From positions 1 to 37,687 of the forward strand of contig CAMBAL010000021.1 of the NCBI GenBank assembly GCA_945864225.1: a stretch of 37,687 bases of DNA. Reading direction: 5' to 3'. Shown one piece after another: positions 35,154 to 37,687 of this stretch. The stretch is from an uncultured Blautia sp. Lineage in GTDB: Bacteria > Bacillota > Clostridia > Lachnospirales > Lachnospiraceae. Made by a program: the position numbers and the translations under genes. Within the stretch, counting starts at the first letter, position 1. Each line of letters opens with the position of its first letter. The notes beneath the pieces are model-generated. The model ran no database searches, was not told where the DNA came from, and worked only from the letters and a program-made list of their open reading frames with translations.

Positions 35154-36379
35154 ATTATGAATCATCTCAGCGTGCGGCAGACCGTCTTGGAGTAAGCGTA
35201 CGCTCTATTCAGAAGTGGGCGAAGGAGGACCGGATTCCCGGGGCCGTGCGTCACGGACGTTCATGGATGATCCCGACGGATTTTGTCCCTGTGGAACAGC
35301 CGGAAGAACAAGCGAAGACTGCAGGTCAGCCGGAAGAACAAGCGAGGCCTGCAGAACAGCAATGCAGCAGCGACAGCCGGGCGGCCCGCATTGCCATGCC
35401 TCTCCTGAACAGCGCCTATCCTGTGGGAAAGTGCCGCGAATTCATTGATTCGATACGGGATGAGGATGACAGGGCGATTGCGTGGGGAGAGTATTATTAT
35501 TTCAGCGGTCAGCAGGAGCTTGCTGCAAAGATGATGGAACCCTACAAGGACAGCGACGACCCCGTACTTCGCTATTCTGCCAACCTTGTGGAATTCTTTT
35601 CCGGTTTTACTCTGGGGCAAATCGATCAGGCCATGCGCGCTTTCAGACAGCTGCATGAGGATATGGAGGCGGCTTTTCAGGCGGAGCCTGCACCTTTGCT
35701 TCAGGCGATGGGTGCATTTACATTCACGGCAGCCTCGGTTCTTCTGCACCTTCCCATGGCCTATGAGGTGGATCTTCAGCAGCAGATTTCTTATCTGCCG
35801 GAAGGCCTGAAGCTGTGGTCATGCTATTTACTGGCCCATAAGGCTTATCTGGAGGAAAACTACAGCGGTTCCCTGGCAATCGCGGAACTGGCGATGTCCA
35901 TGAGCCGGAAGCTGTATCCGATTGCTTCGATTTACGTACATCTTGTGGCGGCCATGGATCTGATGAGCCTTAAGAGAGTGGAAGAAGCAAAGCAGCACAT
36001 CGCACAGGCATGGACGCTTGCCCGCAGCGACGGCTTAATCGAGCCTTTTGGAGAACATCACGGGCTTTTGCAGGGCCTGATCGAGCTTTTCTTCCAGAAG
36101 GATTATCCCGAAGAGTTCGAAAAGATTATTGCCATAACTTATTCTTTCAGCGCAGGATGGCGCAAAATTCACCTCATGATTTCCGATCATGAGGTGGCTG
36201 ACAATCTGACTACTACCGAATTCACCATCTCCATGCTGTACAACCGCGGCTGGACAGCCAAGGAAATCGCCGCGTATATGAACGTGGCTCCCCGCACCAT
36301 TACCAATACTATTCAGATAATTTATCAGAAGCTGGGCATCTCCAGCAAGCGGGAGCTGGGACAGTTCATGCTTACATAA
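35150..36379 (+). CDS. Regulator with N-terminal MerR-like HTH, TPR-like middle and C-terminal LuxR HTH
   Basis: 409 residues from a GTG start with AGGGAGGTGG upstream. Residues 4-45 resemble an excisionase/MerR-type HTH (SSQRAADRLGVSVRSIQKW, then GRSWMIP). Residues 48-72 are a linker made of two near-identical QPEEQA units, duplicated at DNA level (about 35296-35360). The middle (about 80-340) is helical and TPR-like (MAYEVDLQQQISYLPEGLKL, LAHKAYLEENYSGSLAIAEL). Residues 350-409 are a LuxR-type HTH (WTAKEIAAYMNVAPRTITNT, then IYQKLGISSKREL). Two DNA-binding domains at opposite ends are unusual. It is coupled to the TetR gene and precedes the small Cys protein and the secreted protein, its likely targets. 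Confidence 0.82.
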   Translation: MNYESSQRAADRLGVSVRSIQKWAKEDRIPGAVRHGRSWMIPTDFVPVEQPEEQAKTAGQPEEQARPAEQQCSSDSRAARIAMPLLNSAYPVGKCREFIDSIRDEDDRAIAWGEYYYFSGQQELAAKMMEPYKDSDDPVLRYSANLVEFFSGFTLGQIDQAMRAFRQLHEDMEAAFQAEPAPLLQAMGAFTFTAASVLLHLPMAYEVDLQQQISYLPEGLKLWSCYLLAHKAYLEENYSGSLAIAELAMSMSRKLYPIASIYVHLVAAMDLMSLKRVEEAKQHIAQAWTLARSDGLIEPFGEHHGLLQGLIELFFQKDYPEEFEKIIAITYSFSAGWRKIHLMISDHEVADNLTTTEFTISMLYNRGWTAKEIAAYMNVAPRTITNTIQIIYQKLGISSKRELGQFMLT

Positions 36380-36399
36380 AACATCATTTTTTCTAAAAG

Positions 36400-36427
36400 C
36401 CGTTCGCTTTCGCGAACGGTTTTTTTA
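36400..36427 (+). terminator. Terminator of the TetR-LuxR operon
   Basis: CCGTTCG (36400-36406) and CGAACGG (36413-36419) with a 6-nt loop, followed by TTTTTTT. Confidence 0.9.
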
Positions 36428-36493
36428 CTATTGATGAATGTACAATGCTCAAATAGCTGTTAAATAAGTGTCAAATGTGTGATTAATGCTTTT

Positions 36494-36564
36494 CTGTGCA
36501 GCTTTTTAATAGTAAAAACAGCATCAAAATTACTCTGTGCAGATGGCAGATCATCCTGTATAAT
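36494..36564 (+). promoter_or_regulatory. Promoter of the small Cys protein with direct repeats
   Basis: TATAAT at 36559-36564 lacks a recognisable -35. Instead CTGTGCAG occurs at 36494-36501 and 36535-36542, 41 bp apart (about four turns), the second copy at the -35 position. This layout suits an activator of the LuxR type. Confidence 0.5.
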
Positions 36565-36595
36565 ACTGCCATAAATTGGCGGAGGAGGCGATTTT

Positions 36596-36928
36596 ATGGA
36601 AAAAGAGAGACTGAGACCCTTTTTTATTGACGGTGATCAGCTCACAGTGAAGTACCATTATGATGAGAAGGCAGAGATTTTCATCGGCCAGTTCCCTGAG
36701 TTCGAGGAGGAACCCAGGTACACACCCAACGGAAGACCGTGGAAGAGCGCCGTCAGCATCGGTTGTCCCTTTGCCGAAGGCAGATATGATGACTGCGGCT
36801 CCTGTCCCTGGCTGATCAAGGCGGAACCCCGGGACATCATAGGCGTCTGTTTTCACGAACGATTGCGCAGCAGGGCTTCACCGGAAAAGAAACCGGTAAG
36901 CGATATAGCAGCATCAACCGGAAATTGA
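36596..36928 (+). CDS. Small protein with four cysteines, unknown
   Basis: 110 residues with GGAGGAGG upstream. The N-terminal half has beta-like alternation (LTVKYHYDEKAEIFIGQFPE); the second half holds Cys57, Cys67, Cys70 and Cys85 (CPF, CGSCPW, GVCFHE), which could bind zinc or form disulfides. No signal peptide. It starts 216 nt after the LuxR-type gene, with its own promoter, and is followed 16 nt later by the secreted gene, so the two form one operon. Family not recognised. Confidence 0.75.
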   Translation: MEKERLRPFFIDGDQLTVKYHYDEKAEIFIGQFPEFEEEPRYTPNGRPWKSAVSIGCPFAEGRYDDCGSCPWLIKAEPRDIIGVCFHERLRSRASPEKKPVSDIAASTGN

Positions 36929-36944
36929 CAACAGGAGGAGAGAG

Positions 36945-37687
36945 ATGAAAGATTATATGAAACGATTGATTTCGGTGCTCCTTGTGATTGCCATGACCAC
37001 AACCAGCACCTTTACGGTCTTCGCAGAGTCCGGCGGCAGCGTGCAGAAGTCTGCCGGTGATGTGTTTTCCTTAGAGAAAGAAGACACAAAAAAGGAAATC
37101 ACATGGGCACAGGCCGGCAGACAGATCGCCGGCATGCTGAGCTATATTGTCGAAGACGCGGCCAACATCGATCTGACCGTGCATTCGGAGCGGATCAAGG
37201 ATCTGAGCCTTGAGGATGACAGCATTTATCTTGCGATCCTCGCAGAGGAAGGATATCTGCCCGAAGAACCCGAGAAGATCGATCCTGAAGCCGTCATCAC
37301 GGAAGAGGAGTATCTGAGCCTGCTGGAAACAGCGTTCCCGACAGTGCTTGATTCGCAGACAGCGATCGATACTCTGCAGGGGGAGATGGATCCGGGCAAC
37401 CTTGTCCTTATGGGAGATGATCTTTCCATCAGCACACTGCTTCCGGAACGGGTTGCAGTCGCGGAAGCGCAGCAGCTGTCCATGACCGCAGTCAAATCAG
37501 ATGCACTTTCCCTGAATGCTGTAAGCAGTGTCGAACTGAGCGAATGCGAGATCGAACGCGTACATATCAGTGATACTGCGGTAGACGAAGAAGAAAGTGA
37601 TTCGGAAGAAGAAGCAGATTCAGATAAAGAATCAGATTCAGAAGAAGCAGATTCAGAAGAAGCAGATTCAAATGAAGAAGCAGATTC
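36945..37687 (+). CDS. Secreted protein with acidic repeats, 3' end outside window
   Basis: At least 247 codons, open to the window edge. AGGAGG lies 6 nt before the ATG. Residues 1-28 are a Sec signal peptide (MKRLISVLLVIAMTTTSTFT, cleavage near VFA-ES). The following 190 residues are acidic without a known domain. From about residue 219 the sequence becomes low-complexity Ser-Glu-Ala-Asp repeats, as in surface-protein stalks or linkers. A large adhesin or exported repeat protein is likely. It is in the operon with the four-cysteine protein and probably under the upstream regulators. Confidence 0.8.
   Translation, partial: MKDYMKRLISVLLVIAMTTTSTFTVFAESGGSVQKSAGDVFSLEKEDTKKEITWAQAGRQIAGMLSYIVEDAANIDLTVHSERIKDLSLEDDSIYLAILAEEGYLPEEPEKIDPEAVITEEEYLSLLETAFPTVLDSQTAIDTLQGEMDPGNLVLMGDDLSISTLLPERVAVAEAQQLSMTAVKSDALSLNAVSSVELSECEIERVHISDTAVDEEESDSEEEADSDKESDSEEADSEEADSNEEAD
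37599..37687 (+). repeat. 15-bp coding tandem repeat at the window edge
   Basis: GATTCAGAAGAAGCA and close variants are repeated in frame, giving DSEEA units. All units keep the reading frame; copy number cannot be known because the window ends inside the array. Confidence 0.8.

Overview
The window looks like a Lachnospiraceae-type Clostridia chromosome (Blautia, Dorea, Mediterraneibacter or a near relative). The signs are moderate GC, strong AGGAGG ribosome sites with short gaps, an 874-residue pyruvate phosphate dikinase, a flavodiiron protein fused to flavin reductase and rubredoxin, YedF, LarB/LarC, and YesM/YesN-type two-component genes next to a sugar ABC operon. No rRNA, tRNA, CRISPR array, insertion sequence or phage structural gene was seen.

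Layout. 1-1343 is an AT-rich segment with a metallophosphoesterase and an orphan small gene; it abuts, without a clean start codon, a carboxynorspermidine decarboxylase gene (nspC). 2764-4117 holds a broken sensor kinase and a chimeric receiver-only regulator, followed by an intact heterodimeric ABC exporter (4178-7796). Next come an EamA transporter, a 31-codon remnant of an ABC ATPase and a DUF421 membrane protein. 9822-9985 carries three related hairpins. 10082-15053 has oligoendopeptidase F, a MATE transporter cut to half length, and an ABC-2-like ATPase/permease pair. 15193-20580 holds yedF, the multidomain flavodiiron protein, a secreted protein of unknown function and a DUF445 protein. 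A convergent GGDEF/EAL protein follows on the minus strand (20791-23631). 24050-27087 carries larB-larC and a patatin-like lipase.

27115-30676 is the most unusual region. It is the ghost of a sugar-uptake locus: regulator, sensor kinase, solute-binding protein, two permeases and a glycosidase. Almost every gene has an internal deletion or is joined to its neighbour by one. The same kind of lesion appears at 2764-4117, 8801-8896 and 12546. Metabolic and processing genes between them (pepF, flavodiiron protein, larBC, ppdK) are intact. Either this lineage is losing regulation and transport genes through many deletions, or the assembly has collapsed sequence at these points; reads or a close relative would decide.

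30829-33453 is ppdK, full length and with a codon choice typical of high expression. 33648-34188 is a small overlapping pair, the second a DUF4160 protein. 34422 to the end looks like a separate accessory module with different codon use: a TetR-type regulator with its own dyad operator, translationally coupled to an unusual regulator with an HTH at each end, then a four-cysteine small protein and a secreted acidic protein. The secreted gene runs off the window inside a 15-bp coding repeat. This module is the best candidate for an undescribed system. No function is claimed for it.
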